47,992 nt of DNA from Candidatus Endomicrobium macrotermitis (lineage in GTDB: Bacteria > Elusimicrobiota > Endomicrobiia > Endomicrobiales > Endomicrobiaceae): assembly GCA_031271405.1 (NCBI GenBank), contig JAISVT010000057.1, forward strand, positions 1 through 47,992, in the 5' to 3' direction. This document shows, in pieces, positions 16,602 to 26,300 of this stretch (the first letter of the stretch is position 1; each line of letters opens with the position of its first letter). The position numbers and the translations under genes were made by a program. The notes under the pieces were generated by a model, which saw only the letters and a program-made list of their open reading frames with translations, ran no database searches and had not been told where the DNA came from.

Positions 16602-18368
16602 TCAGTTCTTCGCCTGTTTCACGACTATCCTGACGCCGAGCTCTTTCAGCTGTTTTTCGCTTACTTCGGCCGGCGCATTAGACATAGGATCCGAAGCTTT
16701 TTGCGTTTTAGGGAAAGCTATGACTTCCCTTATGGACTCTTCTCCGGCAAGCAAGGCGCAAAGCCTGTCAAAACCCAAAGCAACGCCGCCGTGCGGGGGC
16801 GCGCCGTACGTCAAAGCGTCAAGAAGGAAACCGAATTTTTCTTTCGCCGATTCTTCCGATATATTAAGCAAATCGAAAACCTGTTTTTGTACTTCGCTTC
16901 TGTGTATTCTTACGGAACCGCCGCCGAGCTCAACTCCGTTTAAAACAACGTCGTAAGCCTTGGCTTTTACTTTGCCCGCGTTTTCACCCGTAAGAGCTTC
17001 GCCGTCTTTCGGAGAAGTAAAAGGATGATGCAAAGCAGACCATCTCTTTTCGTCGTTATCCCACTCAAACATCGGAAAATCTACTACCCAGAGGAAATTA
17101 AATTTGTTTTTATCTATAAGCCCCTGCTCTTTGCCGGTTTTAAGCCTTAACGCGCCGAGCCCCTGGGCAACTATTTTTTCTTCGTCCGCAAGAAAAACAA
17201 CAAGGTCGCCGGGTTTTGCGTCAAGTTTTGTAATAATCGCTTTTATTTCTTCGTCTTTGAAATATTTGACTATATTGGATTCCGCGCCCGTTTCGGTAAT
17301 TTTCATCCAGGCAAGGCCTTTGGCTCCGTATTCTCCGACAAATTTTGTAAGGCCGTCTATTTCCGAACGAGAAAGACTTGCTCCTTTCGGTATGCACAAA
17401 CCTCTTACTATGCCGCCTTTAGACAAAACGTTGGAAAAAACGCTGAACCCGCTGTTTTTAAGTTCTTCGCAAAAATCCCTTATGATCATTTCAAATCTCG
17501 TATCGGGCTTGTCCGAACCGTAATCGAGCATAGCCTGAGAATAAGGCATTCTTGTAAAAGGCGTTTTGATTTCGATATTTAACGCAGTTTTGAATACTTT
17601 TGCAAGCATTCTTTCGATTACGTCCATAACGTCGTTTTCTTCTATAAAAGACATTTCAAGGTCAACCTGCGTAAATTCAAGCTGCCTGTCGGCCCTTAAA
17701 TCTTCGTCTCTGAAACATCTGGCTATCTGATAGTATTTGTCAAATCCGGCAACCATTAAAATCTGCTTGAAAATCTGCGGAGACTGCGGCAAAGCGTAAA
17801 AACTTCCGTGATGAAGCCTTGCAGGAACCAAAAAGTCCCTTGCGCCCTCCGGCGTAGATTTGCCGAGAAAAGGCGTTTCAATTTCCAAAAAGCCGTCTTC
17901 GTTTAAAAAGTTTCTGATTTCCTGCGAAACTTTGTGCCTCATTATGAAATTTTTCTGAAAATTCGGCCTTCTCATATCGAGATAACGGTATTTGAGCCTG
18001 AGTTCCTCGGAAGTGTCGGTATAATCGGATATTTCGAAAGGCAAAACGGGAGAAGCGTTCAATACTTCAAGATGCGAAACCACAAGTTCCACTTTTCCGG
18101 TAGGCATATTCGGGTTTACCGTGCCTTCGGGACGGTTCCTTATAAGGCCTTTAACCGACAAAACGTACTCGCTGCGTATATGTTCGGCAACCGAAAAAAT
18201 TTCTTTATTTTCGGGCTGGAAAACTATCTGCAAAATGCCTTCCCTGTCCCTTAAATCTATAAAAATTACGCCCCCGTGGTCTCTTCTGGAATGCACCCAG
18301 CCGCAAACCGCGATTTCTTTGCCGATACTGTCTTCTCTTACCTGCCCGCAATAAAAACTTCTTTTCAT
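16602..18368 (-). CDS. aspS: aspartate--tRNA ligase
   Basis: A 588-residue bacterial-type AspRS. In order: N-terminal OB-fold anticodon-binding domain (VCGWVHSRRDHGGVIFIDLR), class II motif 2 region (RCFRDEDLRADRQLEFTQVD), the bacterial GAD insertion in the middle, and motif 3 (GGVALGFDRL) followed by the FPKTQKASDPMSNAP tail. It charges tRNA-Asp, and in some bacteria also tRNA-Asn; which case applies here cannot be told. The frame is open to 18416, but the ATG at 18368 has GAGGA and gives the conserved start MKRSFYCG, so it is chosen. Confidence 0.97.
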   Translation of the reverse strand: MKRSFYCGQVREDSIGKEIAVCGWVHSRRDHGGVIFIDLRDREGILQIVFQPENKEIFSVAEHIRSEYVLSVKGLIRNRPEGTVNPNMPTGKVELVVSHLEVLNASPVLPFEISDYTDTSEELRLKYRYLDMRRPNFQKNFIMRHKVSQEIRNFLNEDGFLEIETPFLGKSTPEGARDFLVPARLHHGSFYALPQSPQIFKQILMVAGFDKYYQIARCFRDEDLRADRQLEFTQVDLEMSFIEENDVMDVIERMLAKVFKTALNIEIKTPFTRMPYSQAMLDYGSDKPDTRFEMIIRDFCEELKNSGFSVFSNVLSKGGIVRGLCIPKGASLSRSEIDGLTKFVGEYGAKGLAWMKITETGAESNIVKYFKDEEIKAIITKLDAKPGDLVVFLADEEKIVAQGLGALRLKTGKEQGLIDKNKFNFLWVVDFPMFEWDNDEKRWSALHHPFTSPKDGEALTGENAGKVKAKAYDVVLNGVELGGGSVRIHRSEVQKQVFDLLNISEESAKEKFGFLLDALTYGAPPHGGVALGFDRLCALLAGEESIREVIAFPKTQKASDPMSNAPAEVSEKQLKELGVRIVVKQAKN

Positions 18369-18397
18369 GATTTTCCTCTTTTTAACTACAGAGTTGG

Positions 18398-18436
18398 GAG
18401 TGAAGAGCATCTTCACTCTTCACTTTTGACTTTTCG
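18398..18436. repeat. hairpin and heptamer repeats between the Nudix gene and aspS
   Basis: GAGTGAAGA-GCA-TCTTCACTC is a perfect 9-bp stem. It runs into degenerate 7-base units (TTCACTC, TTCACTT, TTGACTT, TTCGCTC). The tract lies upstream of aspS and downstream of the Nudix gene on the minus strand. Confidence 0.5.
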
Positions 18437-18441
18437 CTCTT

Positions 18442-18969
18442 TTATTTCAATATATTTTCAAAATACAAAAGCGCTATAACGGTTTTCGAATCCATTATTT
18501 CGCCTCTTTTTACCATATCAAGCGCTTCGTAAAAACCGAATATTCCGGCGCTGACAAATTCGTCGCTGTCCGGGTTAGTATTCCCCTTCTTAAGCCCGAA
18601 TGCCGCGAATATATGCAAAATCTCGTTTGAAAAAGCGGTTGTGGGATAAAAAGAAATGAGTTTTTCTATTTTTTTGGCTTTAAAACCGGTTTCTTCTTCA
18701 AGTTCTCTTTTAATGCCTTCTACAGGAGTTTCGCCTTTATCGAGTTTTCCGGCAGGAATCTCATAAGTGATTTTCCCTACGGGATGCCTGTACTGTTTAA
18801 CCAATACTATATTGTTTTTATCCAAAAAAGGAAGGACGGCTGCTGCTCCGGGGTGTCCCAGATATTCTCTGGTAGCGGTTTGACCGTTTGGAAGCTGAAC
18901 TTCATCGCAGTAAAAATCTACGGCTTTACCCTGATATATTCTGTTCTTTTTTATTAATTTTTCAATCAT
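18442..18969 (-). CDS. Nudix hydrolase, ADP-ribose pyrophosphatase-like
   Basis: A 175-residue protein with a full Nudix box, GKLDKGETPVEGIKRELEEE then TGF, fitting GX5EX7REUXEEXGU near residues 74-96. The preceding YRHPVGKITYEIPAG matches ADP-ribose/sugar-nucleotide pyrophosphatases, which hydrolyse ADP-ribose to AMP and ribose-5-phosphate in the cytoplasm with Mg2+. The start has no visible ribosome binding site; a TAAAAT hexamer lies nine bases upstream, so the transcript may be almost leaderless. tRNA-Lys is upstream on the same strand but is separated by its own terminator. Confidence 0.88.
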   Translation of the reverse strand: MIEKLIKKNRIYQGKAVDFYCDEVQLPNGQTATREYLGHPGAAAVLPFLDKNNIVLVKQYRHPVGKITYEIPAGKLDKGETPVEGIKRELEEETGFKAKKIEKLISFYPTTAFSNEILHIFAAFGLKKGNTNPDSDEFVSAGIFGFYEALDMVKRGEIMDSKTVIALLYFENILK

Positions 18970-18999
18970 ATGCGCTTTATTTTACTATATTTTTACGCA

Positions 19000-19033
19000 A
19001 AAATAAAAAACAAAACGCCGAAAAAGGCATTTT
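19000..19033 (-). terminator. rho-independent terminator of tRNA-Lys
   Basis: On the minus strand an AAAATGCC/GGCGTTTT stem with a 6-base loop is followed by a T-rich tract. It lies 12 bases downstream of the tRNA 3' end. Confidence 0.7.
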
Positions 19034-19044
19034 GTTTAAAAGTT

Positions 19045-19117
19045 TGCGCTGCATAGGAATTGAACCTATAACCTAACGATTAAGAGTCGTTTGCTCTACC
19101 AATTGAGCTAGCAGCGC
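19045..19117 (-). tRNA. tRNA-Lys (anticodon CTT)
   Basis: A 73-base cloverleaf. The acceptor stem GCGCTGC pairs with GCAGCGC, the D arm reads AGCTCAATTGGTAGAGC, the anticodon loop is CTCTTAA with anticodon CTT inside an AACGA/TCGTT stem, and the T arm contains GGTTCAATTCC. The discriminator base is A. CCA is not encoded. Confidence 0.97.
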
Positions 19118-19141
19118 TTTTTTACAAAAATTAACGTGGAA

Positions 19142-19170
19142 ATTTTAACAAACTGAAGCCGAAAAGTCAA
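19142..19170 (-). promoter_or_regulatory. sigma-70-type promoter of tRNA-Lys
   Basis: On the minus strand TTGACT (19170-19165), a 17-base spacer and TAAAAT (19147-19142) lie just upstream of the tRNA. The tRNA-Leu gene has the same hexamers with the same spacing. Confidence 0.7.
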
Positions 19171-19172
19171 TT

Positions 19173-20096
19173 TCAGGGTTTTTGATAACAGCTGCGGCTG
19201 AAATCTTTGCCGTGCCGCGCGCTCATTTGTATTGTTACGTGGCTTATTCCCGCCGAATCGAAAATCAGTTTTTCAAGTTTTTCCAGCAAAGCGTCCCTGT
19301 CAACGTTTTCGTTTACCTCAATATGCGCCGTAAGAAGCAAAAAAGACGAAGAAATGCTCCATACGTGTATATCGTAAACATCTTTAACTCCTTCGGAACC
19401 TTTGATTTCGGCTTTAAGGTCGTCAATGTCTATATGCGCGGGCGTTCCTTCCAAAAGAATATTGACGCTTTCCGAAAATATTTTCCATGCGCTGTATAAA
19501 ATGAGAAAAGCTACGGCAACGCTTATAATCGGGTCGGCTATATTCCATCCGAAAAAGTATATGAATCCCGCGGCTATTATGACCCCCACGGAACCGAGCA
19601 TATCGCCCAAAACATGCAAAAGCGCGCTTTTGACGTTTATATTTTCCTTATGTCCGCCGCCCCTTAAAATAAACAAAACGGCGATATTTACCGATAACCC
19701 TATGACCGCGATGATAAACATCGGGCCGCTTAATATAGGCGCTGGGTTTTGCATTCTGAAAACCGCTTCCTTAAGAATAAAAATCGCTATTAAAAATATT
19801 GTGATTGCGTTAAAAAAAGCCGCAAGGACTTCGAATCTTTTATATCCGTAAGTTTTACGCTTGTTTGCGTTCCGCGCGCCGGCAACTACGGCGGACAGAC
19901 TTAAACCCAGCGCAAAAGCGTCGCTCAACATATGCCCCGCGTCGGACATCAATGCCAAACTGCCGGACATCAAACCGCCGATGAATTCCACAAACATAAA
20001 AACGGTTATAAAAATAAAAGAAATAAGCAAAGCCTTTTTGCCCGCGCCGGCCGCGTGATTATGCGAATGATGATCTTTATGCTTGTGTTTAGTCAT
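19173..20096 (-). CDS. cation diffusion facilitator (CDF) metal exporter
   Basis: A 307-residue CDF-family transporter, probably for Zn2+ or a similar divalent metal. A His-rich N-terminus (KHKHKDHHSHNH) precedes six predicted membrane spans. The family metal-site residues are visible in SLALMSDAGHMLSDAFALGL and in HVLGDMLGSVGV (the His/Asp pairs in TM2 and TM5). A cytoplasmic C-terminal domain follows. It works as a proton antiporter exporting metal from the cytoplasm. The start has no convincing Shine-Dalgarno sequence, and a TAGAAT -10 lies only six bases upstream. It is divergent from the U32 gene with an 84-base gap. Confidence 0.92.
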   Translation of the reverse strand: MTKHKHKDHHSHNHAAGAGKKALLISFIFITVFMFVEFIGGLMSGSLALMSDAGHMLSDAFALGLSLSAVVAGARNANKRKTYGYKRFEVLAAFFNAITIFLIAIFILKEAVFRMQNPAPILSGPMFIIAVIGLSVNIAVLFILRGGGHKENINVKSALLHVLGDMLGSVGVIIAAGFIYFFGWNIADPIISVAVAFLILYSAWKIFSESVNILLEGTPAHIDIDDLKAEIKGSEGVKDVYDIHVWSISSSFLLLTAHIEVNENVDRDALLEKLEKLIFDSAGISHVTIQMSARHGKDFSRSCYQKP

Positions 20097-20102
20097 TTTG
20101 AC

Positions 20103-20132
20103 ATTCTACCAAATCCCGCAATTTCAAGGCAA
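20103..20132 (-). promoter_or_regulatory. promoter of the CDF gene, possibly giving a leaderless mRNA
   Basis: TTGCCT (20132-20127), an 18-base spacer and TAGAAT (20108-20103). Only six bases separate the -10 from the ATG at 20096, so transcription would begin at or next to the start codon. Confidence 0.4.
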
Positions 20133-20142
20133 ACATAATCCG

Positions 20143-20171
20143 TTATACCGCAGGTTTTAATGTAGTATAAT
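20143..20171 (+). promoter_or_regulatory. promoter of the U32 gene, possibly giving a leaderless mRNA
   Basis: TTATAC (20143-20148), a 17-base spacer and a perfect TATAAT (20166-20171). The ATG at 20181 is only nine bases further, and no ribosome binding site is present. Confidence 0.5.
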
Positions 20172-20180
20172 AAAACCCTT

Positions 20181-22178
20181 ATGAAAAACATAGAAATCCT
20201 TGCTCCGGCAGGTTCAAAAGAAGCGTTTATAACGGCCGTTGAAGCCGGCGCCGACGCAATATATTGCGGATTAAAAGATTTCAGCGCGCGCGGCAAAGCC
20301 CAAAACTTTACGCCCGCGGAATTCAACAATTACGTAAACTATGCCCATGGCAAAAACGTCAAAGTTTACGCGGCTTTCAACACTCTCATAAAACAAAGCG
20401 AAATAAAAAACGCGGTAAAGCATATAAACTTTATAGCGCAGGCAAACGCCGACGCGGTAATAGTGCAGGATTTGGGAGCCGCAAACATAGTAAAAAGTTA
20501 TTTTCCCGCGCTTAAACTTCACGCAAGCACGCAATCGGCAATACACAACGGTTACGGAGTTTCACAAGCCGAAAAAGCGGGCTTTAAAAGAGTGGTTTTG
20601 GCAAGGGAACTGTCGCTTGCGGAAATAAAAGGCATTGCGTCAAAGACAAAAGCCGAACTTGAAATATTCTGCCACGGCGCGCTGTGTTTCGGCGTTTCGG
20701 GCTTATGTTTAATGTCAAGTTTTATAGGCGGCTTGAGCGGAAACCGCGGAATGTGCGCCCAGCCGTGCAGAAGACGCTGGCGCACAGGCAATAAAGAAGG
20801 CTTTTTCATTTCGCCGAAAGATTTGGATTTGTCCGCTCATATAAAAGAATTGAAAAACTCGGGCATAACCTCGTTAAAAATAGAAGGAAGAATGAAAAAT
20901 CCGCAGTATGTGTACAATACCGTAAAAGCGTATAAAATGCTTATAAATGCGGAGGACGAAGCGGCAATAAAAGAAGCCGGACGGCTTTTAGCGGCGGACT
21001 TTGCCCGCCCCAAAACTACTTTTAATTTCATACAAAAATCAAAAGACATTTTTACTCCCGATATGCCTAAACAAACGGGTATGCTTCTTGGCGAAATTGT
21101 TTCCGTAAAAGACAATGTTATAACTTTGAAAACCCGGGCAAAATTAAACAAAATCGATACTTTTAAAGCGGCGGACGCGAAAGCCGACGCTTATTTTAAG
21201 ATAAGCGTTTTAAGCATTAAACAAGCAGGCGAAACCTGCGAAATCGAAACGGATACTACGGGATTAAAAGCGGGCATGCTGATTTTTAAAACCGCGGACG
21301 GCAATTTTGAAGAATTTTTGCAAAATATCGTTAAAAACACCGAAGTAGAGAAAAAAGAATTCGTTGTTTCGCAAAAAAGCTTTGCTTTTCCGAAATTCAA
21401 AAAAAACGCGCCGCAGAAAAAATTGTTTATAAAAATCAACGATATAAACTGGCTTGCGCTGATTAAAAATACCGATATTTCATTAATTTTTACGCTTGAC
21501 AAGGAAAATATTAAATCTTTAGCCCGGCTTTGCCGCGCCGAAACCGCAAAGCCCGCCGGCAGCCGTATAAAATATTTTGAGTTGCCGCCCTGCATTGACG
21601 AGCAGGATTTGCCGCTTTTTCGGGAAGCCGTAAACAGCCTTAAAGGCAGCGAATTTTTTATCAACAATTTGGGGCATTTTAATTTTTTTAACAACGAAGC
21701 GAAGCTTCATGCGGGCAATTTTTTATACGTTTTAAATTCTTTTTCAGCGGATTTTATGTTTAAAAATAATATAAGGAACTTTGTCCCCGCGGTTGAAGAC
21801 GACTTTAAAAACATATCGGATTTTGCCGCAAGCGGGCTGTCTGACCGCATAATATTTTATCTGTCAGGGTTTCCTGTCCTTGCAGTATCGGCAATGAAGC
21901 CCTGTGAAGAACTTGCACAAAACAAAAACATAGAATCGCTGAAAGACACTTTTCAGGTTATACGCAGGCAGGACAAAACAAACGTTATCGCGCAGTATCC
22001 AGTAATGCTTTTTAACAAGAAAAAGCGGCTTGAAAAACTCGGAATCGGCAAATTTATCATAGACCTCTCTTTTATACCCCCCGATAAAGCGTACCTTGAA
22101 ACCGTACTGAATGCTTACAACGGAAAAATCTCCCTGCAAAACGGCTGTGAATTCAATTTTGAAAGAGGTTTAAGGTAA
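20181..22178 (+). CDS. peptidase U32 family protein, RlhA-like rRNA hydroxylase
   Basis: A 665-residue protein. The N-terminus IEILAPAGSKEAFITAVEAG and DAIYCGLKDFSAR is the U32 TIM-barrel start. The cysteines C169, C176, C192 and C196 fit the C-x6-C-x15-C-x3-C iron-sulfur pattern of this family. Length and the long C-terminal half match RlhA, which hydroxylates C2501 of 23S rRNA, rather than the shorter TrhP tRNA enzymes or collagenase-like proteins. The C-terminal half is diverged and Lys-rich. The start is fixed by the family N-terminus; no ribosome binding site precedes it. Confidence 0.8.
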   Translation: MKNIEILAPAGSKEAFITAVEAGADAIYCGLKDFSARGKAQNFTPAEFNNYVNYAHGKNVKVYAAFNTLIKQSEIKNAVKHINFIAQANADAVIVQDLGAANIVKSYFPALKLHASTQSAIHNGYGVSQAEKAGFKRVVLARELSLAEIKGIASKTKAELEIFCHGALCFGVSGLCLMSSFIGGLSGNRGMCAQPCRRRWRTGNKEGFFISPKDLDLSAHIKELKNSGITSLKIEGRMKNPQYVYNTVKAYKMLINAEDEAAIKEAGRLLAADFARPKTTFNFIQKSKDIFTPDMPKQTGMLLGEIVSVKDNVITLKTRAKLNKIDTFKAADAKADAYFKISVLSIKQAGETCEIETDTTGLKAGMLIFKTADGNFEEFLQNIVKNTEVEKKEFVVSQKSFAFPKFKKNAPQKKLFIKINDINWLALIKNTDISLIFTLDKENIKSLARLCRAETAKPAGSRIKYFELPPCIDEQDLPLFREAVNSLKGSEFFINNLGHFNFFNNEAKLHAGNFLYVLNSFSADFMFKNNIRNFVPAVEDDFKNISDFAASGLSDRIIFYLSGFPVLAVSAMKPCEELAQNKNIESLKDTFQVIRRQDKTNVIAQYPVMLFNKKKRLEKLGIGKFIIDLSFIPPDKAYLETVLNAYNGKISLQNGCEFNFERGLR

Positions 22179-22186
22179 TATTCCGC

Positions 22187-22250
22187 AAAGACTCTCCCTT
22201 CGCCCCTTGCGGGAAAAGGCGAAGCGAAGCCCCGGATGAGGGATTTCTGT
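22187..22250. repeat. dispersed GC-rich repeat downstream of the U32 gene
   Basis: CCCTTCGCCCCTTGCGGG near 22196-22213 matches, in inverse orientation, the repeat at 12204-12222. CTTCGCC and GGCGAAG (22199-22224) can form a 7-bp stem. No T-tract follows. Confidence 0.5.
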
Positions 22251-22323
22251 ATATCAATTGCTGCTCCCTTTTATAAATCTTACTTTAAAAAAGTGACATA
22301 TCTGTTTTGACCTTAACAGCCGT

Positions 22324-22352
22324 TTGCAAAACGCTTTAAAATATAGTATTTT
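22324..22352 (+). promoter_or_regulatory. possible promoter of gpmA
   Basis: TTGCAA (22324-22329), a 17-base spacer and TATTTT (22347-22352) lie upstream of a GGAGG ribosome binding site and the ATG at 22382. The -10 is a weak match. Confidence 0.3.
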
Positions 22353-22381
22353 AAGTAAAATTTATATTCGGAGGAAGCAAA

Positions 22382-23128
22382 ATGTATAAAATAGTTTTGA
22401 TAAGGCACGGCGAAAGCGTGTGGAACAAAGAAAACAGGTTTACAGGCTGGGCGGATGTGGATTTGTCCGAAAAAGGAAAAGAAGAAGCGTTAAAAGCCGG
22501 AGAGCAGCTTAAAAAAGACGGTTTTACTTTTGATTTGGCATATACTTCCGTTTTAAAAAGAGCGATAAAAACGCTTTGGACCGTTACGGACGTTATGGAC
22601 CTGCTTTGGGTGCCGGTTATACGCAGTTGGAAACTCAACGAAAGGCATTACGGAGCGCTTCAGGGGCTGAACAAAGCCGAAACCGCGGCAAAGTACGGCG
22701 AAGATCAGGTAAAAATCTGGAGAAGAAGCTACGATACCCCGCCTCCGTCGCTTGAAGAAAGCGACGAAAGATTTCCGGGAAAAGACCCCAGATACGCAAG
22801 CCTTACAAAAGAAGAACTTCCTTTGACGGAATGCTTAAAAGACACGGTCGCAAGGGTTATCCCTTTCTGGGAAAAAGAAATCGTGCCGCAAATAAAAGCC
22901 GGCAAAAAAATCATAATCGCCGCTCACGGAAACAGTTTAAGAGCTTTGGTAAAGTACCTTGACAACATAAGCGACGCGGACATAGTAAATTTGAATATCC
23001 CCACGGCAATGCCTTTGGTTTACGAACTTGACGAAAACCTTAAACCCATAAAAAATTACTATCTGGGCGACCCCGAAGCTGTAAAAAAAGCAATGGAAGC
23101 GGTAGCCAATCAGGGAAAAGCGAAGTAA
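22382..23128 (+). CDS. gpmA: 2,3-bisphosphoglycerate-dependent phosphoglycerate mutase
   Basis: A 248-residue dPGM. The catalytic [10 protein letters not shown] near residue 6, [29 protein letters not shown] and [14 protein letters not shown] near residue 180 are all intact, including both histidines and the phosphate-binding arginines. It interconverts 3- and 2-phosphoglycerate in glycolysis and gluconeogenesis. The length is that of the family. A perfect GGAGG lies eight bases upstream of the ATG. It stands alone, with its own terminator. Confidence 0.98.
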   Translation: MYKIVLIRHGESVWNKENRFTGWADVDLSEKGKEEALKAGEQLKKDGFTFDLAYTSVLKRAIKTLWTVTDVMDLLWVPVIRSWKLNERHYGALQGLNKAETAAKYGEDQVKIWRRSYDTPPPSLEESDERFPGKDPRYASLTKEELPLTECLKDTVARVIPFWEKEIVPQIKAGKKIIIAAHGNSLRALVKYLDNISDADIVNLNIPTAMPLVYELDENLKPIKNYYLGDPEAVKKAMEAVANQGKAK

Positions 23129-23165
23129 CAACTCTTATTCTTTTTATTTATATTTCTAAAATTAC

Positions 23166-23199
23166 AAAGGCTTGCGTTTAAAGACGCAGGCCTTTTCTA
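23166..23199 (+). terminator. rho-independent terminator of gpmA
   Basis: AAAGGC and GCGT pair with ACGC and GCCTTTT around a TTAAAG loop with a small internal mismatch, followed by a T-rich tract. Confidence 0.75.
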
Positions 23200-23317
23200 T
23201 TTAAACTTAGTTTGCTTTTTATAACGTGTTTTTCTATAAATTTCACCCGTTTTTGAATCAAATGCAAATTTATTGTAAATATTATGTAATTTTATTGAAA
23301 ATACAATATATTTTGTA

Positions 23318-23346
23318 TTGACAAAAAGGAGGTTTCATATTATAAG
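23318..23346 (+). promoter_or_regulatory. sigma-70 promoter of the giant-paralogue operon
   Basis: A perfect -35 TTGACA (23318-23323), a 17-base spacer and TATAAG (23341-23346). A GAGGTGA ribosome binding site lies six bases before the ATG at 23374. This is the best promoter match in the window. Confidence 0.75.
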
Positions 23347-23373
23347 GTAATATATATCGGCAGAGGTGAAATT

Positions 23374-26300
23374 ATGCGAATAAGCAAAAAAATTACGAAT
23401 GCCCTCTCATTAGCCGTCCTAGTATGCTTTTGCAATGCTTTTATATTTGCCGATATTGCAAAAGCAGTTTCATCCCCGTCGCAAAATATACGCTTTAACA
23501 TGTCATTTTTAGATTCTATTCACCCTGATTTTCACATGAATTCTGAAGGCAAAAACAATAATGTCTTTATAGTACAGGATCTGCACGGAGATAAATACGT
23601 ACAAAAGAGTATAAACGACATAATAAAATATTTAAATGAAAACAATAATATCGGCGAAATATTGCTTGAAGGGGCTTCCGGACGCGAAAACCATACATGG
23701 CTTTCAGGAATTAACAATAAACGCAAAAACGAAGTTTTAAACGACTTGCTCGACAATTCACTTCTTACCGGAGTAGAATATTATATTTTATCCAATACCG
23801 AAGAAAAAAAGTTAAAAGGTTTAGAAAACGAATACTTGCACTTCTCGAACATAAAACGCCTGCATGACATACAAAATATCCAGCCGGAAATTACACAAGA
23901 ACTTTCATTGATGAAGACGGCAATCAACGAGCGTCAAAAAAATGTTTATTCTTACGAGAATAAACGGCTGCTGAATTTCGAAGAGAGATATTTAAGCGGC
24001 AAATTAGGCACCGTGGATTTTTACGGCCGCCTTATCGAAAGCGCTGCCAAAATAAACGACGAAAAAATGTCGGCAAACTTAGAAATTTTAAGTGAAGCGA
24101 TGGAAGCGTTTAAAATTCCGCCTAAATTGCACATAGATTCGGTCAATAAAGAATTGACAAGTCTTATAAAAAGGCTTCAAAGCGAACTGCCTTACAAAAC
24201 TTATGTTAAAATGGCTGAGAAAACAAAAAAATTTTCCGATATGCATATTACATACGCGGCATTGAACGAATTACTCAAAGAAAATTATATTAATGAGTAC
24301 GATAACTTAAGACAATATTTATCCTACTATACGGGACAGCGCAACATAGACAGACTGGATCTGATAAAAGCCGAAGAATACGTAGTCGATGAATTATACA
24401 AGTACAACTCCATGACGAATTCGGAAATGTCTTTAGCAGCGTTCAGCCGCGCATTCAGACATTTCGAAAGATATTTCAAAGCCGAAGCTACAAATTTTGA
24501 CTACGATTATACGGCCTTTTTCGGCGCGGAAAATTTTATAAAGTTATACTCGGAAAAATTTAATACCGAAATAGAGTCAATAAAATCGAACAAAGACCTT
24601 TATGAACAATATTATGCGGCAAATATCGTAAGGAACATTCTTTTTGCGGAAAAAATAGAAGAAAGCCTGAAAAAGCATAACGGAAAAGTCATTGCCGTTA
24701 TGGGAGGATTTCATACCGACGGCGTAGGGAAAATACTAAAAAGCAAAAATATTATTCACAACATAGTGACCCCGAGCTTATTTCAAACGTCTCAGGATGC
24801 CAAACATACTTACATGACTCATTTAAAAAGCATCGTGGAACGGCAAACGCTGGCGCTGCAGATATATCTGGAACGCGGGGATACGCAGCAAATTATGCAG
24901 CTTTTTCAGGCTAAATATACGGAACTTCTTGCAAGCCGCGGATTAAACGCGGCATTGTCCGAATTGAACGCCTATCTGAATCTTATAAGCAATGTTACCG
25001 AGGACGATATAGAGTCGGTTACCGGAAGCAGACCCGAAAGATTTTCAAAAATACAAGACGCGTCCGTATCGTTAAACCCCGACAAAAGCATAAAGATACA
25101 ATTTACTTCCGTTTCAGACGGCAGGACCGAAAAAATCAAATTTGACATTGCATCAGAACGTTCAAAAGGCGGATATGCTTCCATAGCGGGCTGGGCTTCT
25201 GACAAAATTACAAGGTTTGCCGCTTTTTGGGAATGGATATACATACTGCCATTTTCAAGCTTCGCTTTCGGTTCAAAAACTTTAAACAAGGCATTAAGTA
25301 CAAAACTGGATTCCGACATTTCTATAGAAAAGAGTTCCGTACGTGAAAGAATGCTGGATATCGCCTCTTTGTTTCTTTTGTTCGGCATATTTGCTTTTTC
25401 GCCCCCCGTAGCGGTCGGGGCTTATGTCTTAATAAGAGCTGCGTTATTTTCAAGCCTGCACAAGGTTTATTCCGGCAACATTAAGCAGCATATAAGACTT
25501 TTCTTTTTAGGCACTATATTCTGGATTCCCGTCATAGGCCCGTTTGTTCATTACGCTTATAATGAATCTTTTTCAGACAGGCCGGCGAGCGTAGTTCAAA
25601 ATACCGCGCAGGCAAAACCTAAAATAGATTTCACCGTAACTTCGCTTGAAAGTCTTATAGACAAATTTAGAGCGGAAAATTCCAGGCAAGTTACCGTAAA
25701 TGACGTAATGAGCGACTCTTTTTCCCTTTTAATGCTGGACAACCTGAAACGCTCGATATCAATGATACAAACAGATGAAGATTTAATGCAGGCTTTTGAA
25801 TTGCTGGCATTTCTGGTACAAGCGAAAACATGGCTTTCCGCGGGAACAGACTCTTTAAGCTTAATCGGGCCGTATCAGCTTAGAGACAACAATCTTTCAA
25901 GTTACGAGCGTTCATGGCTTAATACGAAAGACGCCGAAGATGCAATAGCAAAAGCTTTGAATTTTTTTATTGAAAGAGAAAACAACGCATATTTATTTAA
26001 AAACATAGAGTCGCTTTACCATCTTTATTTCGCTGGGCAGAAAGAAAAACTGAAAATTTACGTTCAGGGAGACATCGAATACATTTCTAAATACCAAAGC
26101 GGAAAAAATCAAAACAGTACCGTAGAGAATTCGGATTTACAGGACGCGGATAAAATATTTTTCCGGGCAGACGGAATTGACGATGTTTTCGTAGAAATGG
26201 AATCGATTTTGAAGCAGTACGTAGAGAATGGAACCGAGCAGGAAATGAAATCCGCGATGGAGCGATATAAAAATATTGATAAAAACGGCAGAGAAGAACG

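Noticed and set aside
20181-22178. true collagenase/protease activity of the U32 protein
   Set aside because: Despite the peptidase U32 name, length and cysteine pattern fit the RNA-hydroxylating RlhA group better than a protease.
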